Source: Clostridia bacterium
GTDB taxonomy: Bacteria; Bacillota; Clostridia; Oscillospirales; CAG-272
Assembly (NCBI GenBank): GCA_017457465.1
Contig: JAFTHJ010000072.1
Location: forward strand, 1-17,795
Direction of reading: 5' to 3'
Length of the DNA stretch: 17,795 nt
In this document: positions 1-7,816 of the stretch, one piece after another
How positions within the stretch are numbered: position 1 is the stretch's first letter
Layout of the letters: the number at the start of each line of letters is the position of its first letter
Notes under the pieces: generated by a model
What the model was told of the DNA's origin: nothing
The model's database searches: none
What the model saw: the letters and a program-made list of their open reading frames with translations, nothing else
Program-made: the position numbers and the translations under genes

Positions 1-184
1 CGACGAGTCGGCTGAAGCCGAGGATTCCGACATTGATACGCAAGAAGAAGCGGAAGAAGATGAAGAGGAAGAGGAAACAGATTTCAAGAGCTACCGAATA
101 AAGAAATCGGACGGCAACGAAAATGTTGAGGACACACTGAAGAATCTTTTCACCTCGGAAGACGACAACAACGATAAAGAATGA
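1..184 (+). CDS. C-terminal end of an unidentified acidic protein (partial)
   Basis: Only the last 60 codons are present, read from base 2 to the TGA at 182-184. The first half is almost all Asp and Glu, with a run of ten Glu/Asp residues. It is followed by a short mixed segment (FKSYRIKKSDG) and a second acidic end (LFTSEDDNNDKE). Acidic tails like this occur on several cytoplasmic proteins of Firmicutes, including some DivIVA-type proteins, but nothing here identifies the family. It ends 19 bases before folD on the same strand with no terminator between, so the two are probably cotranscribed. Function unknown. Confidence 0.75.
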   Translation, partial: DESAEAEDSDIDTQEEAEEDEEEEETDFKSYRIKKSDGNENVEDTLKNLFTSEDDNNDKE

Positions 185-203
185 AAGGCAGGATAATGAT
201 ACT

Positions 204-1055
204 ATGGCAAAGATAATCGACGGAAAAGCAATCTCGGCGCAGATTCGCGCGGAAATAAAGGAAAGGACGGCTGAATTTGAGAAGAAGAACCGATTCAAGC
301 CCGGACTTGCGGTAATAATCGTCGGAAGCGACCCCGCCTCACAGGTATATGTGAGAAACAAGCGCCGCGCTTGTGATGAGGTAGGATTTTACTCCGAGGC
401 ATATGAGCTTCCCGAAGAGACTACTCAAGAGGAGCTTATGGCGCTCGTGGACAAGCTGAACGCCGATGAGAAGATTCACGGAATTTTGTGTCAGCTTCCT
501 CTGCCCCGCCACCTTGACGAAAACGAAGTGATTTTGAGGATATCTCCCGCCAAGGACGTTGACGCTTTCCATCCCTACAATGTGGGTAAGATTATGATTG
601 GCGACTACGATTTTCTCCCCTGTACCCCCGCGGGAGTTATGGCTCTGCTCCAGAGAAGCGGAATCGAGATATCGGGCAAGGAATGTGTTGTTGTCGGTCG
701 TTCGAATATAGTTGGTAAGCCACAGGCTATGCTTCTGCTTCACGCGAACGGAACCGTGACGGTATGTCACAGCCGCACCAAGAACCTCGCGGAGGTCTGC
801 CGCAGAGCCGATATTCTGGTTGCCGCGATAGGCAAGGCGGATTTCTTCACCGCCGATATGGTCAAGGAGGGTGCTGTTGTTATCGACGTAGGTATGAACC
901 GCCGCGCTGACGGAAAGCTCACGGGTGACGTTGATTTTGCCTCGGTCGAGCCGAAGGCTTCCTATATCACCCCCGTGCCGGGAGGTGTCGGTCCTATGAC
1001 TATTACTATGCTTATGCAAAACACCCTCACCGCCGCCGAGCGCTCGGTGAAATAA
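204..1055 (+). CDS. folD: Bifunctional methylenetetrahydrofolate dehydrogenase / cyclohydrolase FolD
   Basis: Cytoplasmic enzyme that oxidises 5,10-methylene-THF to methenyl-THF with NADP and hydrolyses it to 10-formyl-THF, supplying one-carbon units. The 283 residues match the usual family length. The catalytic Tyr49-x3-Lys53 motif (YVRNK) follows the conserved VGSDPASQ strand. The PLP segment (QLPLPRHL) near 97-104 and KDVDAFHPYNVG near 116-127 line the folate site. The Rossmann half carries VVGRSNIVGKP near 162-172, and the C-terminal PGGVGPMT motif is intact. The ATG at 204 follows a weak GGCAGG site and gives the canonical N-terminus (MAKIIDGKAI). It probably sits in an operon with the preceding acidic protein. 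The 3' side runs into a hairpin repeat shared with the convergent ECF gene. Confidence 0.97.
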   Translation: MAKIIDGKAISAQIRAEIKERTAEFEKKNRFKPGLAVIIVGSDPASQVYVRNKRRACDEVGFYSEAYELPEETTQEELMALVDKLNADEKIHGILCQLPLPRHLDENEVILRISPAKDVDAFHPYNVGKIMIGDYDFLPCTPAGVMALLQRSGIEISGKECVVVGRSNIVGKPQAMLLLHANGTVTVCHSRTKNLAEVCRRADILVAAIGKADFFTADMVKEGAVVIDVGMNRRADGKLTGDVDFASVEPKASYITPVPGGVGPMTITMLMQNTLTAAERSVK

Positions 1056-1084
1056 AGAATAAAAAAACAAAAAGCAAAAAATAT

Positions 1085-1150
1085 GCGAGGGAAACCTTTT
1101 AAGGAAAGGTTTCCCTCGCGCTCTCTTCCAAACCTTTTAAAAAAAGGTTT
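1085..1150 (-). repeat. Interspersed hairpin repeat, copy A (also a likely bidirectional terminator)
   Basis: A 12-bp perfect stem (GCGAGGGAAACC at 1085-1096 with its complement at 1108-1119) is followed by a second small stem (AAACCTTT at 1130-1137, AAAGGTTT at 1143-1150). Read on the minus strand the order is small AAACC/GGTTT stem, GGAAGAGAG, then the GAGGGAAACC stem. Copy B at 3443-3508 has the same order on the plus strand. It lies between the convergent ends of folD and the ECF gene, so it could terminate both transcripts, although the T run is poor. Confidence 0.6.
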
Positions 1151-1187
1151 TTAGCATCCTATTCATTGTATAATTAAGATTTGAGAT

Positions 1188-1730
1188 TTACTTGAAATTT
1201 TCCTCGTATAATTTGGAAGAATATACTGCCGAGGATATAAGGGTTGAACCGAGGATACCTGCCGCTGCTTGGATAGCATTTCCAACCAGACTTGCGGCGG
1301 CGCCCATACCAAATCCGAGTATAAGGGCTTCAAAGAGGAAATATCCGCCAACCATCACCGTCTCCGCAGCAAGTGCGGCAACAAGTCTTGGAATAAAGTC
1401 AAGCTTCCGTGATTTAATCGCGAATTTGATAGCTCGATAGACACCGTATGCCACAAGCGCCATCAATGCTTTTATTATAAGCGTAGCGGGTACGTATGTA
1501 ACATATCCCATAAGGAAATCGGCAAGAGCCGTTCCGACACCCGCCGCCACCGCTCCGTATATCGGGCCGATAAAATATGCCGCGAGAATCACGAATATAT
1601 CTCCGAGATTAAAGTATCCGATAGGCAACGGCACGGCTATAAAGGTACACACACAGGCAATCGCCGCAAATACCGCCGTCATGCAAACCCGCATAGCCGC
1701 GGATTTTTTCTTTTTAATTGGTTCTGACAC
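1188..1730 (-). CDS. ECF transporter S component (PF07155-like), vitamin uptake
   Basis: Integral membrane substrate-binding subunit of an energy-coupling factor vitamin transporter; it would work with EcfA/EcfA'/EcfT encoded elsewhere. The 180 residues hold five to six hydrophobic segments after a basic N-terminus (KKKKSAAMR). The stretch from YFNLGDIFVILAAYFIGP through ALADFLMGY to PATLIIKALMALVAYG (about 39-96) is typical of the family Pfam calls ECF-ribofla_trS, whose members carry riboflavin, pyridoxine or hydroxymethylpyrimidine-type compounds. Substrate cannot be set from sequence, and no riboswitch is evident in the leader. The start is GTG at 1730, with GAAGG about eight bases upstream. 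It converges on folD, so a folate substrate should not be inferred from proximity. Confidence 0.85.
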   Translation of the reverse strand: MSEPIKKKKSAAMRVCMTAVFAAIACVCTFIAVPLPIGYFNLGDIFVILAAYFIGPIYGAVAAGVGTALADFLMGYVTYVPATLIIKALMALVAYGVYRAIKFAIKSRKLDFIPRLVAALAAETVMVGGYFLFEALILGFGMGAAASLVGNAIQAAAGILGSTLISSAVYSSKLYEENFK

Positions 1731-1763
1731 AAAATCGCCTTCTTTTTTAAAATTTTATACCAT

Positions 1764-1792
1764 ATTATAGCACAATGGAAATACGATTGCAA
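1764..1792 (-). promoter_or_regulatory. Sigma-A type promoter for the ECF S-component gene
   Basis: On the minus strand TTGCAA (1787-1792) and TATAAT (1764-1769) are separated by 17 bases, with a TGTGC extension before the -10. It lies about 35 bases upstream of the GTG start. Confidence 0.7.
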
Positions 1793-1853
1793 CTGTAAAT
1801 TGTAACAATAAATTTATTGCGAAAAAGGCTTTTTATATAAAATCAAAACAAAT

Positions 1854-1891
1854 AAAAGGTGCGCCACGCAAGACTGCGAGACACACCTTTT
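1854..1891 (-). terminator. Likely terminator of the thioesterase gene
   Basis: AAAAGGTG (1854-1861) pairs with CACCTTTT (1884-1891), enclosing an inner CGCA/TGCG stem with bulges. On the minus strand the T-rich end (TTTTATTTGTTTTG) follows. It sits 13 bases beyond the thioesterase stop codon. Confidence 0.6.
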
Positions 1892-1904
1892 TTTCATCAT
1901 TTTA

Positions 1905-2621
1905 CTACTCCGCAACAAGCACCTCTGCGGTAAGACAGGTATCCCCCGCGGTGTTAAGCGTTTTAAAGTAATATCTTCCGTCGGCGTTACATCCGTGGAA
2001 TGTCAGAGTATCACCGAGCGCCGATTCGTGCAGAAATTCAAGCGTCATCTCACGAATTGAGCCTATCTTTTCTATCGGCATAAAATCGCAGAGCATATTC
2101 GGATATTTTGTATTGTTCATATGCATATTGTAATCAATATCCGAATAGCGAATCTCGCGTGTGCCGAGAATCTCGGTCTCGGGTGAGGACGGCTTTATTC
2201 TGCGCGGAACATCTATTGCGAGAGGCTCATCCGACTCAACACCCAGAGAAAATCCGTCGGCGCGGACAAACCTCCTCGTATTCAAATCAACGAGCGCCCA
2301 GAACGAAATCCCCTCGGCGATAAGCTCCTCGCCTCTGTGAATATCAAAGCATCTCAAAAAGGTATATCCCCTGCTATCACAGGTCCACGTTCTGACGCTT
2401 ATCTCATCATACGCATGAAGCTGCGCGTGGAATATAAGCTTTATCTTACTCAAAATAAAGGCAAGTCCCTGCTCGTCTCTCATTTTATCGAGAGTATTGT
2501 CCGCGCTCTTCAGCTGAAGATTTGCCGTCTCCTGCATATATACAAGTATCTCTGACGGTTTGACACATCTTGTGGCGTCCGTGTCGTGCCATTTTACCTT
2601 ATAATTTTCTGTGTATTTCAT
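1905..2621 (-). CDS. Acyl-ACP thioesterase (PF01643)
   Basis: Hydrolyses acyl-ACP to release free fatty acid, ending type II fatty-acid synthesis in the cytoplasm. The 238-residue length fits bacterial members, which have two hot-dog domains. Domain one opens with WHDTDATRCVKPSEILVYMQ (11-30); domain two carries YSDIDYNMHMNNTKYPNML (159-177), where Asn165, His167 and the following Asn pair match the family's active-site signature. The start was placed at ATG 2621 because GGAGGAATGAT precedes it directly. The longer open frame to 2672 would overlap the promoter. The stop is TAG followed immediately by TAA (1902-1904), a tandem stop relevant to the amber observations in this window. Confidence 0.9.
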   Translation of the reverse strand: MKYTENYKVKWHDTDATRCVKPSEILVYMQETANLQLKSADNTLDKMRDEQGLAFILSKIKLIFHAQLHAYDEISVRTWTCDSRGYTFLRCFDIHRGEELIAEGISFWALVDLNTRRFVRADGFSLGVESDEPLAIDVPRRIKPSSPETEILGTREIRYSDIDYNMHMNNTKYPNMLCDFMPIEKIGSIREMTLEFLHESALGDTLTFHGCNADGRYYFKTLNTAGDTCLTAEVLVAE

Positions 2622-2643
2622 ATCATTCCTCCGTGTATACCTT

Positions 2644-2672
2644 ATTTTACCACCGAAAAAAAGCAAATACAA
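2644..2672 (-). promoter_or_regulatory. Promoter for the thioesterase gene
   Basis: On the minus strand TTGTAT (2667-2672), a 17-base spacer and TAAAAT (2644-2649) lie about 23 bases upstream of the ATG at 2621 and its strong ribosome site. Confidence 0.6.
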
Positions 2673-2714
2673 GGAGAAACACTTTTATTTTACAATTATT
2701 TAATTTTTGAGATA

Positions 2715-3140
2715 CTACGCCGTAACCGCTCCCGTCTGCATACCGTCCGTATCGTCGCGAATATTGCCGCTCTCGGTCTGTGCCGCGGCAGTTGCCTCGC
2801 CGAGCCCGAAGCTCACCGCGATAGCATTGTTGACCTCTGTCATAAGTCCCTCGTCAAGATGTCCCATCTTCTCCTTAAGTCTTCGCTTGTCAAGCGTTCT
2901 CACCTGTTCGAGCAGAACGACCGAATCCTTTGCGAGTCCGACCTTATCCGCATAAATATCAATGTGAGTGGGAAGTCTCGTCTTTCCGAGTCTTGAGGTA
3001 ATCGCGGCGGCAATTACCGTGGGACTGTATTTATTCCCTACGTCGTTCTGAATGATAAGGACGGGACGGAGTCCGCCCTGCTCCGAGCCAACCACGGGGC
3101 TCAAATCGGCGTAATAGATATCTCCTCGTTTAACACTCAT
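2715..3140 (-). CDS. MazF/EndoA-type mRNA interferase toxin
   Basis: Ribosome-independent endoribonuclease of the MazF/PemK family (PF02452), closest in pattern to Bacillus EndoA (NdoA), which cleaves mRNA at UACAU. The N-terminus VKRGDIYYADLSPVVGSEQG (3-22) and RPVLIIQND (25-33) are near-canonical, and the catalytic Arg25 and Thr48 (AAIT) are present. The family is about 116 residues; this protein has 141, with an extra Ala/Thr/Asp-rich tail from about 115 that looks disordered. No antitoxin gene lies directly upstream, which is unusual for this family. The ribosome site is weak. The stop is TAG, with TAA following after four more codons (2700-2702). Confidence 0.93.
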   Translation of the reverse strand: MSVKRGDIYYADLSPVVGSEQGGLRPVLIIQNDVGNKYSPTVIAAAITSRLGKTRLPTHIDIYADKVGLAKDSVVLLEQVRTLDKRRLKEKMGHLDEGLMTEVNNAIAVSFGLGEATAAAQTESGNIRDDTDGMQTGAVTA

Positions 3141-3442
3141 TTACTGTTACCAAGCCTTTCTTGGATATCCGCATATCCAAACGTTTTCCGTACAAGTATA
3201 TTTTTACCGTGCCTACCCCGTCTTTAAACACGGAAAGCAATATTTACCCGTGGAATTTTTATCCTGTTTTTGTATAGGATACGACAGAAGCCCCCTCTAT
3301 GCCCCGCCGTACCCTATTATTATTTTATTTGCGACACCGAGAAGTTGTTAATTTGAATCATTCGCATATTTACACTCTAACGATAGGAGATTACATCATA
3401 AAGCCCCCCGAAAATCAAATCACACAAAAAATCGGAAGCCCA
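3141..3442. other. Gene-free leader/intergenic stretch upstream of mazF with small inverted repeats
   Basis: No credible ORF is seen on either strand. It holds a perfect 8-bp inverted repeat (TTGGATAT 3161-3168, ATATCCAA 3173-3180) just upstream of mazF, a CCGTG/CACGG pair near 3207-3233 and a TATCCT/AGGATA pair near 3261-3282. Together these could form a structured mazF leader or an operator. I do not recognise a known riboswitch or small RNA. No clear promoter for mazF was found. Confidence 0.4.
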
Positions 3443-3508
3443 ATCCCTTTTGTTTGAAAAGGTTTGAAGGGAGTTTGAGGGGAACTTTCCTCAAAAGTTC
3501 CCCTCAAA
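3443..3508 (+). repeat. Interspersed hairpin repeat, copy B
   Basis: A 15-bp perfect stem (TTTGAGGGGAACTTT 3474-3488, complement 3494-3508) is preceded by a CCTTTT/AAAAGG mini-stem and GGTTTGAAGGGAG. The order and wording match copy A at 1085-1150 read on the minus strand. It lies between divergent genes, only 28 bases before a promoter, so its role here cannot be to terminate an adjacent gene. This favours a dispersed, MITE- or REP-like element. Confidence 0.6.
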
Positions 3509-3535
3509 AAACGCATCCCCGCATTCCCACGACGA

Positions 3536-3564
3536 TTGACAAAAGGTGCTATATGTGATAAAAT
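3536..3564 (+). promoter_or_regulatory. Promoter of the MFS-GH2 / GH28 operon
   Basis: TTGACA (3536-3541), a 17-base spacer ending in TGTGA, and TAAAAT (3559-3564). It lies 29 bases upstream of ATG 3593 and its GGGAGG ribosome site, which rules out the longer open frame beginning at 3536. Confidence 0.8.
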
Positions 3565-3592
3565 TAATATGATAAAATTCGGGAGGTCTGAA

Positions 3593-6586
3593 ATGAAAAC
3601 CAAACTGTCTCCAAAATTCTGGTGCGCTCTGACTCTCTTCAGCCTGATAGGTCAGATTGCCTGGGTAGTTGAGAATATGTATCTCAACGTATTCATATAT
3701 AAAATGTTCGGAGCGTCGGCGGCGGATATTTCGCTTATGGTCGGCGCGAGTGCCGTCGCGGCGACACTCACGACGGTATTTATCGGCGCACTTTCCGATA
3801 AAATCGGAAAACGGAAGCTCTTTATGTGCGCGGGATATATACTCTGGGGAATATCTATTCTCGGATTTGTATTCATCAGAGCCGAGGTAATAAACGCTAT
3901 TATCCCCGCCACGGTATCGGTTGCAACGGCGGGTGTATCTCTGGTTATAATCCTCGACTGCATAATGACCTTCTTCGGCTCGAGCGCAAACGACGCGGCG
4001 TTCAACGCGTGGCTGACAGACAGCACCGACAGCACAAACCGCGGAGCGGCAGAGGGAATAAACGCAATGATGCCCCTCGTCGCCATTCTCGCGGTTTTCG
4101 GCGGATTTATGGCGTTCGACCTCAATAGCGCCGAGAGCTGGATATGGATATTCACGATTATCGGAGCTGCCGTAATACTTATAGGAATCCTCGGAATATT
4201 TATCATAAAGGACTCGCCCGTATCTCCCTCGGAGAGCGGATATTTCGGTAATGTAATACACGGCTTCCGCCCCTCGACGGTAAAGAAAAACCCCTCTCTT
4301 TATCTCTATCTTCTCTGCTTTATAATCTTCAACATCTCAATTCAGATATTTATGCCCTACCTCATCATATATTACGAGGTATCGCTGGGTATGGCGGATT
4401 ACGTTTTCGTTATGGCACCCGCCATAATTATCGCCTCTGCCGTGACCGCCCTGTGGGGTAAGGTGTATGACAAAAAGGGCTTTTCGCTCTCCGCCGCCCT
4501 CTCTCTGCTCTGGCTCTGCGCGGGATATATAGTCCTTTTCTGCTTCAAAGCCACTCTCCCCGTGTTCATCGGCTCACTTCTGATGATGTGCGGATATCTT
4601 GCGGGAATGGCGGTATTCGGAGCGAAAATAAGAGACCTCACCCCCGTCGGCAAGGCGGGAAGATTTCAGGGCGTGAGAATATTCTCTCAAGTACTTATTC
4701 CCGGCATCGTCGGTCCCTTTATCGGAAAGAGCGTTCTCGCCAACGCCGAAACAATAGTCAACAACGACGGAACCAAATCCTTCGTTCCGAACGCGAATAT
4801 CTTCCTTGCCGCTCTCGCGGCGGCACTGCTCACATCGATTATACTTATATTCGTGTCAAGGTCACAAAAGCCACGACTCTGCAAAAGCTTGAAAACTCCC
4901 TTTGAGGAAAACAGCGATGTCTCGTGGGATAGCGAATATCCCCGTCCGCAAATGAAGCGAGAGTCATATTTTTCGCTCTGCGGAGAATGGGAATTATCGG
5001 TAAAACACGGCGAAAAGCAGACTCCCCTCGGAGCAATACGCCTTCCATTCCCGCCCGAATCAAGACTTTCGGGAATAGAGCGGGAGCTGAAAAAAGTCGA
5101 AAAATATATCTATAGCAAGAGCTTCGCCCTGCCGAGTAATTTCGCAAACGAACGAATTCTGCTCCATTTCGGAGCGGTAGACCAGATTGCCCGTGTCTTC
5201 CTCAACGAAAGACTTGCGGGAGAGCATATCGGCGGATACCTTCCCTTTTCGCTCGATATAACCGAGCAGCTGTGCGAGGGTGAAAACACACTCACTGTCG
5301 AGGTCGAGGACACACTTGATTCCGAGCTTCCATACGGAAAGCAAAGGCGGAAGCGCGGCGGAATGTGGTATACCCCGATAAGCGGAATATGGCAGCCCGT
5401 CTGGCTTGAATCGGTTCCCGAAAATCACATAAAATCATTGAAAATAACGCCCTCTCTCACCGATGTAAGAATAGAGACGGTCGGCGGAGAGAGAGAGAAG
5501 CTGCTTTCGATAAAGACAGCTGACGGAGTAAAGGAATACCGCTATGGGGGAGACTCTGTAACCGTAAAAATCGAGTCGCCGATTCTCTGGACACCTGACA
5601 CTCCATATCTCTACGAATTCACATTGAGCGACGGAAAAGACAGTGTAAGCTCCTATTTCGCCCTCCGTGAGGTATCTGTCAAGGAAATCGGCTCAAGGAG
5701 CTATATCTGCCTTAACGGTAAACCCATATTTTGCCACGGTCTGCTCGACCAAGGCTATTTCAGCGACGGAATATATCTCCCCGCCTCTCCCGATGGATAT
5801 CTTTACGATATTCTTACTATGAAGTCGCTTGGCTTCAATATGCTCCGTAAGCACATCAAGATAGAGCCCGAGCTCTTCTATTATTACTGCGATAAGCACG
5901 GAATGCTCGTATTTCAGGATATGGTCAACAGCGGAAAATACAGCTTTATTATCGACACCGCCCTCCCCACCGTCGGTATGAGACGCGGTATCACGCATAG
6001 AGCGTCAAAGCGCCGCCGCGAAATATTTGAAGCGGAGGCAAGAGCGGTATCCGACCTGCTTTACAATCACCCGTCGGTAGTCTATTACACAGTCTTCAAC
6101 GAGGGTTGGGGACAGTACGACGCCGACAGAATATACGGTGAGCTGAAGGCACACGACGGCACACGCATATGGGACGCAACTTCGGGTTGGTTTTCGGAGA
6201 AACAGAGCGATGTTGTAAGTGAGCATATATATTTCAAGAAAATCTCTCTCTCGCCCTCGCCGAGCCGTCCTCTGGTGCTATCCGAGTTCGGCGGATATTC
6301 CTGCAAGATAGAGGGACACTCCTTCAATCTCGACAAGACCTACGGATACAAATTCTTCAAAACCGAGGAGGAGCTTCTCGCGACGCTCAAAGCGCTTTAC
6401 CGCGACGAGATAATCCCCGAGATAAAGAAAAACGGTCTTTGCGCCACGGTCCTGACACAGGTCAGCGATGTCGAGGACGAAACCAACGGACTCCTCACCT
6501 ACGACAGACAGGTTATAAAGGTGAACGAGAAAAGAATGAAAGCCCTCGCTAACGAAATATATGGGGCGTTCCAACAGAACAATTAA
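3593..6586 (+). CDS. MFS transporter fused to a GH2 family glycoside hydrolase
   Basis: One open frame of 997 residues. Residues 1 to about 423 form a 12-segment major facilitator with motif A in loop 2-3 (GALSDKIGKRK, 65-75) and a half-repeat (WGKVYDKKG) at 288-296. A linker of about 25 residues leads to EYPRPQ at 448, where free-standing GH2 enzymes normally begin. The GH2 part has the sugar-binding sandwich (WYTPISGIWQPVWLE, 592-606), an Ig-like domain (about 610-690) and a TIM barrel with acid/base Glu837 (FNEGWG) and nucleophile Glu898 (LSEFGG). Both MFS ends are normally cytoplasmic, so the hydrolase should sit inside the cell. No in-frame start exists at the natural GH2 N-terminus (first Met is 454, inside it), so two separate proteins are unlikely. 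Substrate unknown; a beta-galactoside or beta-glucuronide oligosaccharide is plausible. Confidence 0.93.
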   Translation: MKTKLSPKFWCALTLFSLIGQIAWVVENMYLNVFIYKMFGASAADISLMVGASAVAATLTTVFIGALSDKIGKRKLFMCAGYILWGISILGFVFIRAEVINAIIPATVSVATAGVSLVIILDCIMTFFGSSANDAAFNAWLTDSTDSTNRGAAEGINAMMPLVAILAVFGGFMAFDLNSAESWIWIFTIIGAAVILIGILGIFIIKDSPVSPSESGYFGNVIHGFRPSTVKKNPSLYLYLLCFIIFNISIQIFMPYLIIYYEVSLGMADYVFVMAPAIIIASAVTALWGKVYDKKGFSLSAALSLLWLCAGYIVLFCFKATLPVFIGSLLMMCGYLAGMAVFGAKIRDLTPVGKAGRFQGVRIFSQVLIPGIVGPFIGKSVLANAETIVNNDGTKSFVPNANIFLAALAAALLTSIILIFVSRSQKPRLCKSLKTPFEENSDVSWDSEYPRPQMKRESYFSLCGEWELSVKHGEKQTPLGAIRLPFPPESRLSGIERELKKVEKYIYSKSFALPSNFANERILLHFGAVDQIARVFLNERLAGEHIGGYLPFSLDITEQLCEGENTLTVEVEDTLDSELPYGKQRRKRGGMWYTPISGIWQPVWLESVPENHIKSLKITPSLTDVRIETVGGEREKLLSIKTADGVKEYRYGGDSVTVKIESPILWTPDTPYLYEFTLSDGKDSVSSYFALREVSVKEIGSRSYICLNGKPIFCHGLLDQGYFSDGIYLPASPDGYLYDILTMKSLGFNMLRKHIKIEPELFYYYCDKHGMLVFQDMVNSGKYSFIIDTALPTVGMRRGITHRASKRRREIFEAEARAVSDLLYNHPSVVYYTVFNEGWGQYDADRIYGELKAHDGTRIWDATSGWFSEKQSDVVSEHIYFKKISLSPSPSRPLVLSEFGGYSCKIEGHSFNLDKTYGYKFFKTEEELLATLKALYRDEIIPEIKKNGLCATVLTQVSDVEDETNGLLTYDRQVIKVNEKRMKALANEIYGAFQQNN

Positions 6587-6620
6587 TGCTTATTTTCCCT
6601 TTTTTGTATTGGAGGTCAAT

Positions 6621-7700
6621 ATGATTTCAAGCTATATAAAAGTAACAGATGCGCCCTATTTTGCCAAGGGTGACGGAAAGACTAATGACCGCGCCGCAAT
6701 ACAGTGCGCGATAGACGCGGCTCACGCCGCGGGAGGCGGAACAGTAGTTCTTGACACCAAAAAAACATTTGTCAGCGGAAATATCGTTCTCAAAACAGGT
6801 GTAACTCTGTTTTTTGAGGATGGCGCTATCCTCAAGCAAAGCCCGAACCCCGATGATTACGTTATCCCGAAGGGTGACGAATATATCCCCTACAGACCTA
6901 AATACGGTCACAATTCGATGGAGGGCGTAAGATGGGGACATACTTGGTATGAAAGCTATCCGCTTATCTATGTGGGCGAGGGCAGCGTGAATATAAAAAT
7001 TACGGGAAAAGGAATTATAGATATGACTCCCGGAGAGGATTGCGACCACACTATGCACATCTGTCCCATCGGCTTATACCGTGTCAGTAGATTTGAAATA
7101 TCCGAGGTCACTATTCAGAATTTCAGCAATTACGCCCTTATGCCCTACACCTGCAATGACGGTATTATAAAAAACCTCATTATCAGGGATTGCCGTTGCC
7201 GAAACGGAGACGGAATCTCTCTTATGAACTCGCAAAACATCCGCATAACGGGCTGTAATATGATTACGAGTGACGACGGAATATATGTGTTTACCTCATA
7301 TAAGGACCCTCGCGGGGGTAGCTGGTGGAGCTCCGACGAGCCTCAACCCAGCCGAAACATCGAGATAGACCACAACGACTGCAATGTCACCAACCTAAAA
7401 TGCACGGCTCTCGCGTTTATTCTCTTGGGTTCAGCTTGTCCCGACCAGAGTCTTGTTGAGGCGAGTAACATCTATATTCACGATAACCATTTCAATACTA
7501 TGGGTATCTGGAATAACGATCCCTTCTCCCCGCTCTCAACACCCTCGTCCGCAAGGGATATCCGCTTTGAAAACAATGTAGTGGACGAGATACAAGATAA
7601 TTTTTTTGAAACTCCGCTTACTAATACAAGCTTCCGTAACTGTACCCCCGATTTTCTCAACGGTAATTTCGAGGATATAGTTGCGGCGCGGAAAGTCTGA
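6621..7700 (+). CDS. GH28-like / pectate-lyase-superfamily beta-helix enzyme, cytoplasmic
   Basis: Right-handed parallel beta-helix protein of 359 residues related to polygalacturonases (GH28). The N-terminus (YFAKGDGKTNDRAAIQCAID, 13-32) is the classic opening of this superfamily. The catalytic region shows RNGDGISL (194-201) and TSDDGIYVF (216-224), supplying the aspartates Asp197 and Asp218/219 expected in GH28. The usual downstream G-H-G and R-I-K motifs are not obvious, so the exact activity is open. No signal peptide is present, implying action on imported oligosaccharides. The start at 6621 follows GGAGGTCAAT. It lies 34 bases after the transporter-GH2 stop with no terminator between, so they probably form one operon for uronic-acid-containing or pectic oligosaccharides. 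Confidence 0.85.
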   Translation: MISSYIKVTDAPYFAKGDGKTNDRAAIQCAIDAAHAAGGGTVVLDTKKTFVSGNIVLKTGVTLFFEDGAILKQSPNPDDYVIPKGDEYIPYRPKYGHNSMEGVRWGHTWYESYPLIYVGEGSVNIKITGKGIIDMTPGEDCDHTMHICPIGLYRVSRFEISEVTIQNFSNYALMPYTCNDGIIKNLIIRDCRCRNGDGISLMNSQNIRITGCNMITSDDGIYVFTSYKDPRGGSWWSSDEPQPSRNIEIDHNDCNVTNLKCTALAFILLGSACPDQSLVEASNIYIHDNHFNTMGIWNNDPFSPLSTPSSARDIRFENNVVDEIQDNFFETPLTNTSFRNCTPDFLNGNFEDIVAARKV

Positions 7701-7713
7701 TTTAGAATATGAT

Positions 7714-7748
7714 AAAAGGGCATCCTGCCTCTCGGCAGGATGCCTTTT
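7714..7748 (+). terminator. Rho-independent terminator after the GH28-like gene
   Basis: AAAAGGGCATCCTGCC (7714-7729) pairs with GGCAGGATGCCTTTT (7734-7748) around a TCTC loop, with one bulged G. The T run is part of the right arm. It ends the glycan operon. Confidence 0.85.
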
Positions 7749-7816
7749 GCTTATGCTGTCGGTATATTTTAACCCCGAGGGTAAAAAACTACTAAAAAAC
7801 TCTCGGAGGTATAAAT

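Noticed and set aside
339..1070. Long minus-strand frame opposite folD (and similar frames opposite other genes, such as 3491-4261)
   Set aside because: Shadow frames of strongly conserved genes; no family sequence and no ribosome sites.
1188..1730. Calling the ECF S-component a folate transporter because folD is next to it
   Set aside because: The genes converge and are not cotranscribed, and the motifs fit the PF07155-type family, whose substrates vary.
3137..3220. 28 open codons overlapping the mazF start as ATGA, considered as an antitoxin tail
   Set aside because: No ATG, GTG or TTG start in the open stretch, and the peptide resembles no MazE-type antitoxin.
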